DNA of 64,000 bases. Source: Actinospica sp035493475. GTDB taxonomy: Bacteria > Actinomycetota > Actinomycetes > Streptomycetales > Catenulisporaceae. The notes under the pieces are model-generated. The model did no database searches, was not told the DNA's origin, and saw nothing but the letters and a program-made list of their open reading frames with translations. The stretch spans positions 62,001 through 126,000 of the forward strand of contig DATJIF010000058.1 in the NCBI GenBank assembly GCA_035493475.1, in the 5' to 3' direction. A program made the position numbers and the translations under genes. Positions 26,126 through 34,536 of this stretch are shown here, in pieces (the first letter of the stretch is position 1; each line of letters opens with the position of its first letter).

Positions 26126-27316
26126 ATGCCTGACGTAAGTCCCCCGAGTCCCGCGCACCGCGGCAACGCCCGCGGCTCCGCCCTGGCCGAGAGCATCCTC
26201 GACCTGATCGCGTCCGGTCAGGCGAGCACGCGCACGGAGCTGTCCGAACTGCTCGGCGCCGCGCCCTCGTCGATCTCGCTGACGGTCGGCCACCTGGTCG
26301 AGCGCGGCCTGGTCGCCGAGCACGGGACCGTGTCCTCGGCCGGCGGCAGGCCGCGCAAGGTGCTGCGGATCGGCGGCGCCGACGAGTTCGCGCTCGCCGC
26401 GGACCTGGGCGGTCGGCACGCGCGGATCGGCGTCGTGCTGCCCGGCGGCGGCCTGCAGGACGTCTCGACCATCCCGTTCGCCGTCGACGACGGCCCGGAG
26501 GCCGCGCTGCCGCCACTCGCCGACGCGCTCGAAGCCCTGGCCGACGCCCGCGGCCGCGAGACGCTGCGCGGCGTCGGGCTCTCGCTGCCCGGGCCGGTCG
26601 ACGTGGAGCACGGCATGGTCATACTGCCCTCGCGGATGCCCGGCTGGAACCGCTTCCCGGTGGCCGCCTGGCTGAGTGAACGTTTCGGAGTCCCGGCGGC
26701 GGTGGGCAACGACGCGAACTGCATGGCGCTCGGCGAGCACACCGTGCAGCCCGCGGAACGGCGCCAGTCCATCACCGTGAAGATCGGCTCCGCGATCGGC
26801 ACCGGGATCATCGCCGACGGCCGGCTCTACCGGGGCGCGACCGGGGCCGCCGGGGACATCACGCACGTGCGCATCGACGCGGCCGGGGACACGCCGTGCT
26901 CCTGCGGCAACATCGGCTGCCTGGAGACCGTGGCCTCGGGCGCGGCGCTGGCCCGGATCCTCGGCGGACGCGGCGGGGCGGCGGAGACGACGGTGGAGGA
27001 CGTGGTGAAGATGGTCTCCCTGGACGCCGACCCCGAGGCCACCCGCGCCGTACGCCAGGCGGGCCGCTACCTCGGCCAGGTGCTCGCCGCGAACGTGAAC
27101 TTCTTCAACCCGGACGCGGTCTACCTCGGCGGGATCCTGTCCACGCTAGAGCCGCTGGTCGCCGCCGTCCGCAGCCAGCTGTACGAGGCCTGCCACCCGC
27201 TGGCCACCGAGCACCTGGTGATCGAGCGCACCAGCCTGGGCGCCGACGCCGGACTGGTCGGCGCCGGCCAACTCGCGCTGCACCGCGCACTGGCCCAGGC
27301 CCTCGCAGACTCCTGA
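26126..27316 (+). CDS. ROK-family transcriptional regulator
   Basis: A 396-residue protein. The N-terminal winged helix includes STRTELSELLGAAPSSISLTVGHLVERG. The ROK fold has ADLGGRHARIGVVL, the phosphate-binding GSAIGTGIIADGRLYRG and the zinc signature CSCGNIGCLE. With the DNA-binding domain it is a repressor of the NagC/XylR type rather than a free kinase. Transcribed away from the peptide importer and followed by an M81 peptidase, it probably controls both in response to a sugar or peptide-derived ligand. ATG 26126 is preferred; TTG 26108 is an in-frame alternative. Confidence 0.9.
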   Translation: MPDVSPPSPAHRGNARGSALAESILDLIASGQASTRTELSELLGAAPSSISLTVGHLVERGLVAEHGTVSSAGGRPRKVLRIGGADEFALAADLGGRHARIGVVLPGGGLQDVSTIPFAVDDGPEAALPPLADALEALADARGRETLRGVGLSLPGPVDVEHGMVILPSRMPGWNRFPVAAWLSERFGVPAAVGNDANCMALGEHTVQPAERRQSITVKIGSAIGTGIIADGRLYRGATGAAGDITHVRIDAAGDTPCSCGNIGCLETVASGAALARILGGRGGAAETTVEDVVKMVSLDADPEATRAVRQAGRYLGQVLAANVNFFNPDAVYLGGILSTLEPLVAAVRSQLYEACHPLATEHLVIERTSLGADAGLVGAGQLALHRALAQALADS

Positions 27317-27324
27317 CCCCTCCG

Positions 27325-27390
27325 TCCACGTCCACGAACACGACCACGACCACGACTACGTCCACGAACACGTCCACGTCCACGAACACC
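27325..27390 (+). repeat. Hexamer repeat tract NNCACG between ROK and M81 genes
   Basis: Eleven consecutive six-base units of the form TCCACG, AACACG, ACCACG or ACTACG. The units are ordered, not random: TCCACG-AACACG recurs as a pair three times, with ACCACG blocks between. It occupies nearly the whole intergenic gap, has no ribosome site or stem, and ends 15 bases before ATG 27406. Slippage could vary the spacing of the two genes. Confidence 0.8.
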
Positions 27391-27405
27391 GCGAAGGGCA
27401 CGCCC

Positions 27406-28953
27406 ATGACCGACCGTCCCCCCGTCGCCCGCCCCGTGATCGCCATCGCGGGCCTGGGCATCGAGTCCTCCACCTTCTCCCCGGCCCGCACCCTCGCCCC
27501 CGCCTTCCACCCTCAGCGCGGCGACGAGATCCTGACCCGCTATCCCTTCCTCGCGCCCGGGACCACGCTGCGTGAGTCGGCGGACTGGCACGGCGCGCTG
27601 CTCGGCAAGGCGCTGCCCGGCGGGATGGTCACGGCCGACGCGTACGCCGCGCTCTCCGACGAACTGATCGAACGCCTCGCCGCGATCACGGAGACGACGC
27701 ACCTCGACGGCCTCTGGTACGACATCCACGGCGCGATGACCGTCGAAGGCATCGACGACGCGGAGGCCCTGCTGCTCGCGCGGATCCGCGAAGTCGTCGG
27801 CCCGGACGTCGTCATCTCCACCTCGATGGACCTGCACGGCAACGTCTCGCGCGAACTCGTGCACCAGAGCGACCTGATCACCTGCTACCGGATGGCCCCA
27901 CACGAGGACTACCTCGAGACCAAGGAACGCGCCCTCCGCAACCTCATCGACCTGCTGACCTCCGGCGCCCCGCTCCCGGTCAAGGCATGGATCCCGGTCC
28001 CGGTGCTGCTCGCAGGTGAGCAGACCTCCACACGCATCGAGCCCGCACGCGGCATCTACGCGGCCGTACCCGAAGTCGAGGCCACCGACGGCGTGATCGA
28101 CGCGGCCATCTGGGTCGGCTACGCGTGGGCCGACGAACCCCGCAACCACGCCGCGATCGTCGTCACCGGACACGACCAGGTAGCCGTCACCGCCGGAGCC
28201 GAACGCCTGGCACAGGCCTTCTGGAACGCCCGCCGCGACTTCGCATTCGTAGCCCCGACCGGCACCTTCGACGAATGCCTAGACGAAGCCCTCGCCTCAA
28301 CCGCCCGCCCCTTCTTCGTCAGCGACAGCGGCGACAACCCGACCGCCGGCGGCGCAGGCGACGTGACCTGGGGCCTGACCCAACTGCTCGCGCGCCCCGA
28401 GTTCAAGGACCCCGACGGCCCGACCGTGATCTATGCGTCGGTCCCCGGCCCCGCAGCGATCGCGACCGCCGTAGAAGCCGGAATCGGCGCCACGATCACC
28501 GTCACCGCCGGAGCAGACGTCGACGACCGCCACGCGGGCCCCATCACCATGACCGGCACCGTCCACGCCATCCGCCACGGCGACCGCGACGCCGAGACCG
28601 AAGTCGTACTCCGCGTAGGCAGCGTGCACGCGATCCTCACCAAGCTGCGCAAGCCCTACCACCACGAGCACGACTTCACCGACCTAGACCTAGCCCCGCG
28701 CGCCGCGGACATCGTCGTCGTCAAGATCGGCTACCTGGAACCCGAACTCTTCGCGATGGCCACCGACTGGCGCCTCGCCCTCACCCCCGGCGGCGTAGAC
28801 CAGGAACTCACCCGCCTAGGCCACCACCGCATCCAACGCCCCATGTTCCCCTTCGACCCGGACATGCCCGACCCCGACCTCAGCGCCCGCGTCATCCCTC
28901 TCTCGCACGCTGAGCTTGGCGGTGAGGACGTTGATCTCCATACCACCGGGTGA
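27406..28953 (+). CDS. M81-family metallopeptidase (MlrC-like)
   Basis: A 515-residue protein with both M81 domains. The N-terminal part has IAGLGIESSTFSPART and the zinc-site segment DLHGNVS with APHEDYLET; the C-terminal MlrC domain has SDSGDNPTAGGAGD. The prototype MlrC cleaves the linear form of microcystin; actinobacterial members are probably amidohydrolases or peptidases for unusual peptides, in line with the adjacent peptide importer. The stop at 28953 lies 138 bp inside the convergent methyltransferase frame, and the last 20 or so residues do not look like a conserved fold, so the original stop may have been lost. Confidence 0.87.
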   Translation: MTDRPPVARPVIAIAGLGIESSTFSPARTLAPAFHPQRGDEILTRYPFLAPGTTLRESADWHGALLGKALPGGMVTADAYAALSDELIERLAAITETTHLDGLWYDIHGAMTVEGIDDAEALLLARIREVVGPDVVISTSMDLHGNVSRELVHQSDLITCYRMAPHEDYLETKERALRNLIDLLTSGAPLPVKAWIPVPVLLAGEQTSTRIEPARGIYAAVPEVEATDGVIDAAIWVGYAWADEPRNHAAIVVTGHDQVAVTAGAERLAQAFWNARRDFAFVAPTGTFDECLDEALASTARPFFVSDSGDNPTAGGAGDVTWGLTQLLARPEFKDPDGPTVIYASVPGPAAIATAVEAGIGATITVTAGADVDDRHAGPITMTGTVHAIRHGDRDAETEVVLRVGSVHAILTKLRKPYHHEHDFTDLDLAPRAADIVVVKIGYLEPELFAMATDWRLALTPGGVDQELTRLGHHRIQRPMFPFDPDMPDPDLSARVIPLSHAELGGEDVDLHTTG

Positions 28954-29760
28954 CCAGCCGCCATCAGCCGCTTGTCGGCGTGCATCATCGAGGAACTCGG
29001 CGTGCAGTGCGTCGATCTGCGCGCCGCCGAGTTTCTCCATCCCGTACATCGAGTCGCGGAACTCGTCGAACAGCTCCTCTGGCTCGCACTCGCGCGTGAG
29101 CGTGTGAGCCTCCCACACGGCCGGCTCGAATCCCGAGTCGATCAGCAGCGCATCGAGTTCTTGACGATTACGAGCACGACGATCGCCAAGCCGCGGGATG
29201 CGCTCCTCTTTCGGCACAACCACCAGGTATTTCATGGCCAAGGTGAGGAAACGCGCAACTCCGCCATCCGGTAGAGGACCGGCGCCGAGCGTGGCCACGA
29301 GCACCCCACCAGGGGCCAGGACGCGCGCGACTTCCGCGATGACCTGGTCGAGATCGGTCATGAGCATCAGCGACATATGCGCGGCCACGGCATCGAACGC
29401 GTCATCCGCCCACGGCAACGCCTGCGCCAGCCCTTGGCGTAGGTCGGCGTGTGCCAAAGCAGGACGCTGACGTGCGAGCGACAATTCGCGCTCCGACAGA
29501 TCGATACCGGCCAGCCTCTGGGCTCCGCGGCCCGCGAGCACGTCCAGCAGCCCACCGTCCGCGCAGCCGAGATCCAAAACGCCCCTCGCCCCAGGCCCGG
29601 CGACCAGATCGGCGGTGACCTCATACGTCGTCCGTCCATCGGGAAGCCGAACAAGCTCGGTTCCCGCCGACTGCCTCCCCGGGCGACGGTCGTGATAGGC
29701 CCGCAGGTAGGCCTCACCAGGCAAGAGCGAGAGAGGGTCGGTGTCGATCGTCGCGTTCAT
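28816..29760 (-). CDS. SAM-dependent class I methyltransferase
   Basis: A 314-residue protein. SAM motif I is VLDLGCADGGLLD, followed by GIDLSERELSLAR, DAFDAVAAHMSLML and VARVLAPGGVLVATLGAG, which are the methyltransferase-11 type motifs. The substrate is unknown. The domain and a C-terminal cap finish near MEINVLTAKLSV; the last 30 residues are encoded opposite the end of the M81 gene and look like accidental read-through. ATG 29760 has no strong ribosome site. An MFS exporter gene lies 21 bp upstream on the same strand, so the two may be co-transcribed. Confidence 0.82.
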   Translation of the reverse strand: MNATIDTDPLSLLPGEAYLRAYHDRRPGRQSAGTELVRLPDGRTTYEVTADLVAGPGARGVLDLGCADGGLLDVLAGRGAQRLAGIDLSERELSLARQRPALAHADLRQGLAQALPWADDAFDAVAAHMSLMLMTDLDQVIAEVARVLAPGGVLVATLGAGPLPDGGVARFLTLAMKYLVVVPKEERIPRLGDRRARNRQELDALLIDSGFEPAVWEAHTLTRECEPEELFDEFRDSMYGMEKLGGAQIDALHAEFLDDARRQAADGGWSPGGMEINVLTAKLSVRERDDAGAEVGVGHVRVEGEHGALDAVVA

Positions 29761-29781
29761 GCGCAGAACCTACAAGCAGCA

Positions 29782-31080
29782 TCAGACACGCTCGGGGGCG
29801 TCAGTTCGGCGGTGGCTACGCCAGGGCAGGAAGATCCCGCTCGCCAGGCAGAGGATCGCCGCGATCAGGAGTGTTTCGCGTACGCCGAAGAGAGTGGCGA
29901 GCCAGCCGCCGAGTGCGATGAACAGCGGGGTGATGGACTTGTTGCTCACCGACCAGGCGGTGGCGACCCTGGTCATCAGGTCCTTCGGTGTTTCGCGCAT
30001 CCGGTAGGCGGAGAACACCGGGTTGAAGATGCCTGCCAGGAACAGCAGTATCGAGTCCGCGCTGATGACGGTGAGCAGGCCGGGGATGCCGATGGGTGCG
30101 AAGGCCAGGGGCAGCATGCATGGGCCGCGTAGTGCGCCGACGATCAGCAGGACGCGGTCGGTTCCGAGTCGTCGGGTGATGCGTTGGGAGACGAGTGAGC
30201 CGATTAGTCCGGCGGCGCATGGGGCGCCGAGTGCGATGCCGTATTCGAATGCTGAGAGGTGCAGGTCGTCGAGCATGAGCACGGCCAGCAGGGGTGAGGT
30301 CATGCGGATCGTTCCGGCGAAGAACATGCCGTTGATGTAGAGGCCGCGCAGCGTGCGGTGGGCGAAGGTGTGGCGTAGTCCGGCCGAGACGCGGGTGAGC
30401 ATCTTCTCGCGGCTGCCGTCGGTGGTCGCCGGGGTCTGGATCGCGCCGTGTTCGCCGACGAAGCGGCGGGTGAGCAGGATGGCGGCGATCGCGAAGCTGA
30501 GTGCGTCGATGGCGGTGGAGCTGACGATGCCGACCACCGTGATCAGCAGGCCGCCGATCGCCGGGCCGACGGTCGAGGTCGTCCAGTCCACGGAGGAGAG
30601 CTTGGCGTTGATCCCGAGTTGGCGGTGCTCGGCGATCACCTGCTTGAACAGCGAGGTCAGCGCCGCGTTGTAGAGGATCGAGCAGACGGTGACGACCATC
30701 AATACGACGCAGAGTTGGACGTAGCTCAAGCCGCCGAGGGCGAACGCCGCGATGACGGAGGCGAGTGCGGTGAAGCTGAGGGTCTCGGTCACCCGCAGCA
30801 CACGCTGCTTGGGCTGCCGCTCGATGAACGGGCCGAGCGGCAACGCGATCACCGCCGTGGCCGCGAACGCGAACGCCGTCATCACGGACACCGATCCGGC
30901 GGGCTCGTGCAGGCGCTCGATGGCGATCAGCGGGATCGCCCCGGTGCTGACCGCGCTGCCGAGGCTGCTGATCACGTAGGCGGCCCACAGCACCCGCAGC
31001 TGCCTGATCCCGATCGAGTCGTCGAGGGCGAGTTCCGGCACCACGGCGTTTTCGAGCACGAGGAACCAATCCCCCTTCAC
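29782..31080 (-). CDS. MFS transporter (DHA3-like, macrolide/siderophore exporter type)
   Basis: A 432-residue membrane protein with about twelve helices. LRVLWAAYVISSLGSAVSTG is the first helix, LGPFIERQPKQRVLRVTE the conserved loop 2-3, and FKQVIAEHRQLGINAKLSSV with TVGPAIGGLL the loop 4-5 region of the MefA/EntS-like group. The GTG at 31080 gives an unusually long N-terminus; a GTG a few codons before ELALDDSIG is a plausible later start. Export of an antibiotic-like compound is typical of the family. It lies upstream of the methyltransferase gene on the same strand. Confidence 0.82.
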   Translation of the reverse strand: MKGDWFLVLENAVVPELALDDSIGIRQLRVLWAAYVISSLGSAVSTGAIPLIAIERLHEPAGSVSVMTAFAFAATAVIALPLGPFIERQPKQRVLRVTETLSFTALASVIAAFALGGLSYVQLCVVLMVVTVCSILYNAALTSLFKQVIAEHRQLGINAKLSSVDWTTSTVGPAIGGLLITVVGIVSSTAIDALSFAIAAILLTRRFVGEHGAIQTPATTDGSREKMLTRVSAGLRHTFAHRTLRGLYINGMFFAGTIRMTSPLLAVLMLDDLHLSAFEYGIALGAPCAAGLIGSLVSQRITRRLGTDRVLLIVGALRGPCMLPLAFAPIGIPGLLTVISADSILLFLAGIFNPVFSAYRMRETPKDLMTRVATAWSVSNKSITPLFIALGGWLATLFGVRETLLIAAILCLASGIFLPWRSHRRTDAPERV

Positions 31081-31149
31081 GCCGCCAGGAACACCGGCCC
31101 ACCTCGTCGAGTATGCGGCTATCCCATGACGAAGACCCGACGAGTCAGC

Positions 31150-31659
31150 TCAAAGGCCTGATATGCCGATCGAAAATCTTCGGTAGTGCGACGGTGTGCC
31201 GAGGTATGTGCCGCCACCACCAGGTTCGGTCTCGGTCATGCCCAGGTACTGCAGGATACTCACGGAGGCGAGGTTGGCGGCGAGTGCTTCGGCCCAGATC
31301 TCGGTGAGCTTCAGGCGGTGGAATCCGTAGTCGAGCCCTGCTCGGGCCGCTTGTCTTCCGAGGCCTCGTCTCCATTGGCGTGAGTCGCCGATCACGAATC
31401 CGAGTTCGCGGCGTAGTGGCTCGCTTCCATGGAGATCGACGTAGCCGACCAATTCGCCGCGGTGGACCGCTGCCAGGCGGACGAGATCGCTCGGTGGTTC
31501 GGTGATGATGCGGCGGTGGAAGGAGACGTACTCCATCGTGCTCAGTCCGGTGGTCCACTTCGCCGCCGCGCAGAAGAGGGGGTCGAGCGCCCAGGAGGCC
31601 AGTGCCTCGGCGTCGGTTAGTTCGAGAGGGCGCAGGTCGATGGACGGTGTATCAGACAC
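31150..31659 (-). CDS. GNAT-family N-acetyltransferase (RimJ/RimL-like)
   Basis: A 169-residue acetyltransferase. RPLELTDAEALASWALDP starts the fold; GELVGYVDLHG and ELGFVIGDSRQWRRGLGRQAA form the acetyl-CoA-binding strand and Q/RxxGxG/A loop; LTEIWAEALAANLASVSIL follows. It may modify a protein N-terminus or small molecule. The start is GTG 31659. No operon partner is evident; the neighbouring genes are 69 bp downstream (MFS) and divergent (NUDIX). Confidence 0.85.
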   Translation of the reverse strand: MSDTPSIDLRPLELTDAEALASWALDPLFCAAAKWTTGLSTMEYVSFHRRIITEPPSDLVRLAAVHRGELVGYVDLHGSEPLRRELGFVIGDSRQWRRGLGRQAARAGLDYGFHRLKLTEIWAEALAANLASVSILQYLGMTETEPGGGGTYLGTPSHYRRFSIGISGL

Positions 31660-31786
31660 GTTCGCGAGACTACGTCGATGGCGCGGGTCACGCTTCGAAT
31701 TTGTCAGGTGCGTCGGATGGGGATGGCGCCGCAGCTTTCCGATACGGCGGCGTCTTTGTCAGCGGTCGTTTGTAGGGTCGGGCTTC

Positions 31787-32362
31787 GTGAGTGCGCATCG
31801 TATGGAGATTGCCCGGGTTGTCGGTCGGATCGAGCCCGTTGACGAACTGGAGGCGGCGCATCGGGGCGCTGTGCTTGAGTGGATCGGTTCGGGGGACGAG
31901 TTGTATCGGCTCGTGCCGCCGGATCAGCCGCCGATGCATCTGGTGTCTTACTTCGTGCCCTTCGATCCTGCCTGCGGTTCGGTGCTGGTGGCGGCGCATC
32001 GCAAGTCGGGGCTCGATCTTCCGCCCGGCGGTCATTGCGAGGTCGGCGAGTTGCCGTCGGACACGGTGCGGCGGGAGTGCGTCGAGGAACTCGGCATCCC
32101 GGCGATCGCATTGCCGCGGTTCGGTGCGGAGCCGTTGTTCGTGACGGTCACTGAAACGCAGGGTTCTGTGGTTCGCCGGCATACGGACGTGAGCCTGTGG
32201 CACGTGATCGAGGTGGAGCGTGAGGATCGGCGGCTGCGTCCGGATGCCGGTGAGTTCGACGGTGTTCGGTGGTTGTCGTTCGACGAGCTGCTGGCTGAGC
32301 CGGTCGAGCGGTTTGATCCGCACATGCATCGGTTCGCGCGTAAATTGCGCGCGGCGGGTTGA
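31787..32362 (+). CDS. NUDIX hydrolase
   Basis: A 191-residue protein with a full NUDIX box in GGHCEVGELPSDTVRRECVE plus the following ELGI. This Mg-binding motif (G-x5-E-x7-REC-x-EELG) hydrolyses nucleoside-diphosphate-linked compounds. The N-terminal 60 residues precede the fold and are predicted to be mainly helical. GTG 31787 (AGGG nine bases upstream) is preferred over ATG 31802. Many members of this length are house-cleaning or sugar-nucleotide pyrophosphatases; the substrate is open. Confidence 0.86.
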   Translation: MSAHRMEIARVVGRIEPVDELEAAHRGAVLEWIGSGDELYRLVPPDQPPMHLVSYFVPFDPACGSVLVAAHRKSGLDLPPGGHCEVGELPSDTVRRECVEELGIPAIALPRFGAEPLFVTVTETQGSVVRRHTDVSLWHVIEVEREDRRLRPDAGEFDGVRWLSFDELLAEPVERFDPHMHRFARKLRAAG

Positions 32363-32373
32363 GGGGGTCTGAG

Positions 32374-32407
32374 GTCAGTCGCGTCAGTCGCGTCGGTCGC
32401 GTCAGTC
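32374..32407 (+). repeat. 9-bp tandem repeat between convergent genes
   Basis: GTCAGTCGC, GTCAGTCGC, GTCGGTCGC and a partial GTCAGTC in direct succession. It fills the gap between the NUDIX and cupin genes and covers the last codon region of the cupin gene (stop at 32402). The role is unknown. Confidence 0.75.
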
Positions 32408-32809
32408 CTTGACCATCCGGTCGTCGGGCGAGAGGTGCTCGACGGTGCGGCCGGTCTCTACGAACGTGCGGGTGACGTAGTCGGTGTCGTAGACCCAGAG
32501 GATCGTCATCGGCACGTCGCCGGTGTTGCGGAACAGGTGCGGGATTCCGGCCTCGACGTACGTGGTGTCGTGGGGCTCGAGCGGGGTCACCTCGCCGTCG
32601 ATCACGCATTCGCCGACGCCGCTGAGCAGGGTGACGTGCTCGACGCAGTTGTGGGTGTGCATCGGGGCGCCGGTGCCGACGGGGTAGGTGCTGATGCCCG
32701 AGGTGATGGTGATGTGCTCGGCGGCGGTGTGGCGGGTGATCAGGGGGATGGTCTCGACGCCGCCGCCTCGGCCTAGGCGGGGGACGGACGCGGCTTTGAT
32801 GATGGTCAC
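32402..32809 (-). CDS. Small cupin-domain protein
   Basis: A 135-residue single cupin. The metal-binding motif 1 is MHTHNCVEHVTLLSGVGE and motif 2 is VEAGIPHLFRNTGD, giving the usual two His, Glu and third His. Such proteins bind a metal and a small ligand, acting as sensors, isomerases or dioxygenases. GTG 32809 is the start. It is divergent from the carboxymuconolactone-decarboxylase-like gene; the 140-bp gap between them holds no motif I can name. Confidence 0.85.
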   Translation of the reverse strand: MTIIKAASVPRLGRGGGVETIPLITRHTAAEHITITSGISTYPVGTGAPMHTHNCVEHVTLLSGVGECVIDGEVTPLEPHDTTYVEAGIPHLFRNTGDVPMTILWVYDTDYVTRTFVETGRTVEHLSPDDRMVKD

Positions 32810-32949
32810 GGGCCGAGCCTACGTCGGACGCGCGTGGCCCGGGGTGTGTCGCGCCGAAGACTAATCGTGCACGCCAGTGGCTGTTTCCCGGCCGGTCGAG
32901 CGTGGAGAGTGGCAGCACGCCCCGTTTTCCGATCGAAGGAGCCACCTCC

Positions 32950-33525
32950 ATGCGCCTGGGACCGCTGACCGAACTGAGCCCCGAGCAGGCCGAGCTCAGC
33001 GCGCGGATCACCGCCCGCCGAGGCGGCACCCGCGGGCCGTTTCTGGTCTGGCTGCGCAGCCCGCAACTGTGCGAGCGCGTCGAGGCGCTCGGCGCGTACT
33101 GCCGCTTCGAGTCCGCGCTGCCGCTGCACCTGCGCGAGCTCAGCCTGCTCGTCGCGGCGCGGCACTTCGACGCGCAGTACTCCTGGAACGCGCACGTGGA
33201 CAAGGCCGTCGAGGCGGGTGTGGACCGTGCCGCGATCGAGCGGCTGGCGGTGGGGGAGAAGCCGGAGTTCCCCGATCCGCAGGCCGCGCTGCTGCACCGC
33301 TTCGCCACCGAGGTGCTCGAGGAGCATTTCGTGGCCGACGAGACGTTCGCCGAGGCCCTGGACGCGTTCGGGGAGCGCGGCCTGGTCGACCTGATCGGCG
33401 CGCTCGGCAACTTCTCGATGCTCGCGATGCTGCTCAACACGTTCCAGGTGGACCTGCAGCCGGATCGCGAGCCGCCGTTCCCCGACGTGCGCGGATACCG
33501 CCGGATCGCCGACCGGACGGATTGA
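32950..33525 (+). CDS. Carboxymuconolactone decarboxylase/AhpD-like protein
   Basis: A 191-residue all-helical protein of the CMD family. LHLRELSLLVAARHFDAQYSWNAHV is the core pattern in part, followed by DKAVEAGVDRAAIERLAVG. The AhpD CxxC redox pair is missing, so it is more like the decarboxylase or lactonase branch than the peroxidase partner. ATG 32950 has GGAG ten bases upstream. The LysR operon starts 81 bp downstream with its own promoter, so this gene may be monocistronic but functionally linked to aromatic breakdown. Confidence 0.83.
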   Translation: MRLGPLTELSPEQAELSARITARRGGTRGPFLVWLRSPQLCERVEALGAYCRFESALPLHLRELSLLVAARHFDAQYSWNAHVDKAVEAGVDRAAIERLAVGEKPEFPDPQAALLHRFATEVLEEHFVADETFAEALDAFGERGLVDLIGALGNFSMLAMLLNTFQVDLQPDREPPFPDVRGYRRIADRTD

Positions 33526-33546
33526 GGGTTGGGCGAAATCTCAGGA

Positions 33547-33576
33547 TTGCGGACTATAGCTAGATCGATCTAGCAT
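33547..33576 (+). promoter_or_regulatory. Promoter of the LysR-led catabolic operon
   Basis: TTGCGG (33547-33552), an 18-bp spacer and TAGCAT (33571-33576, TAnnnT). The palindrome at 33559 covers the spacer and most of the -10 box. The predicted start is about 24 bases before ATG 33607. Confidence 0.45.
33559..33574. promoter_or_regulatory. 16-bp perfect palindrome upstream of the LysR gene
   Basis: GCTAGATCGATCTAGC is perfectly self-complementary. It lies 33 bases before the LysR start and overlaps the predicted -10 box, the place for negative autoregulation. It is flanked by CTATA on the left, so an extended LysR-type T-N11-A site is also present. Confidence 0.6.
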
Positions 33577-33606
33577 CAACGCCCGCGCACGCAAAGGAGC
33601 GTCACG

Positions 33607-34536
33607 ATGGACCGCATCACGGTCATGCGCAGCTTCGTCGGCGTCGGCCGGCACGGCAGCTTCAGCCAGGCCGCCCGGCACCTCGGCATCTCCGGCTCGC
33701 TGGTCTCCCGGCACGTGTCCGAACTGGAGAACCAGCTCGGCCTGCGGCTGGTCAACCGCACCGCCCGCACGGTCACGCTGACCACGGTGGGCCGCCGCTA
33801 CTTCGACTTCTCGGCGCGGATCATCGAGGAGATCGAGGCCGAGGACGAGGCGCTGCGCGGCATCCACGACCGGCCCGAGGGCCCGCTCGCCGTGATCTGC
33901 CCCAAGTGGATCGGGAACATGGACCTCGGCGAGGCCATCGCCGACTTCGCCGTGGACCACCCGAAGATCCACGTGCGCTTCGAGATCGGCGGGATGTCGG
34001 ACCGCAGCTTCGACTTCCTGGACAAGGGCTACGACATCGCGTTCCACACCCGCGACCTGCGCGACAGCACGCTGCTCGTGCGCCGGATCGCGGGCATCGA
34101 CTACGTGCTGTGCGCCGCGCCCGGCTACCTGAAGCTGAACCCGCCGATCACCGACCCGGTCATGATCGGCGGCCACGACTGCCTGCTGCACATCAACGAC
34201 CCGATCTGGCACCTGCACCACGACGGCGAGCAGACCCGGCTGAAGGTCGAGTCGGCCGTCTACTCCTCGAACAGCTACCTCACCCTGCGCAAGGCCGCGC
34301 TGCGCGGGCGTGGCATAGCCCTGATGCCGCTGCGCACGGTGATGGGCGACCTGGAGGACGGTTCGCTGGTGCGGGTGCTGCCGGAGTACGGCGGTCCGGC
34401 GCGCTCGCTCTACGCGCTGCACTCGCCGGGCTCGCACACGATGCGCAAGGTGCGGGTCTTCCTGGACTACACCGCGGCCTGGTTCCGCAAGCACCCACTC
34501 TCGCCGCCGGAGACCGTGAGGAGTCTGCCGCAGTGA
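33607..34536 (+). CDS. LysR-family transcriptional regulator
   Basis: A 309-residue LysR protein. The winged helix SFVGVGRHGSFSQAARHL with GSLVSRHVSELENQLG fills residues 8-60; the rest is the effector-binding fold with WIGNMDLGEAIADFAVDHP. AAAGGAG precedes ATG 33607. Unusually for LysR genes it is not divergent from its targets but heads the operon (GTGA overlap with the VOC gene), so it is co-expressed with the catabolic enzymes. The ligand is probably an aromatic acid or pathway intermediate. Confidence 0.92.
   Translation: MDRITVMRSFVGVGRHGSFSQAARHLGISGSLVSRHVSELENQLGLRLVNRTARTVTLTTVGRRYFDFSARIIEEIEAEDEALRGIHDRPEGPLAVICPKWIGNMDLGEAIADFAVDHPKIHVRFEIGGMSDRSFDFLDKGYDIAFHTRDLRDSTLLVRRIAGIDYVLCAAPGYLKLNPPITDPVMIGGHDCLLHINDPIWHLHHDGEQTRLKVESAVYSSNSYLTLRKAALRGRGIALMPLRTVMGDLEDGSLVRVLPEYGGPARSLYALHSPGSHTMRKVRVFLDYTAAWFRKHPLSPPETVRSLPQ

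Noticed and set aside
27325..27390. CRISPR array
   Set aside because: Six-base units without spacers; no cas genes anywhere in the window.
31766..31780. CGTTTGTAGGGTCGG as a fifth copy of the shared operator
   Set aside because: Only the first six bases match; the second arm is absent and it precedes an unrelated NUDIX gene.
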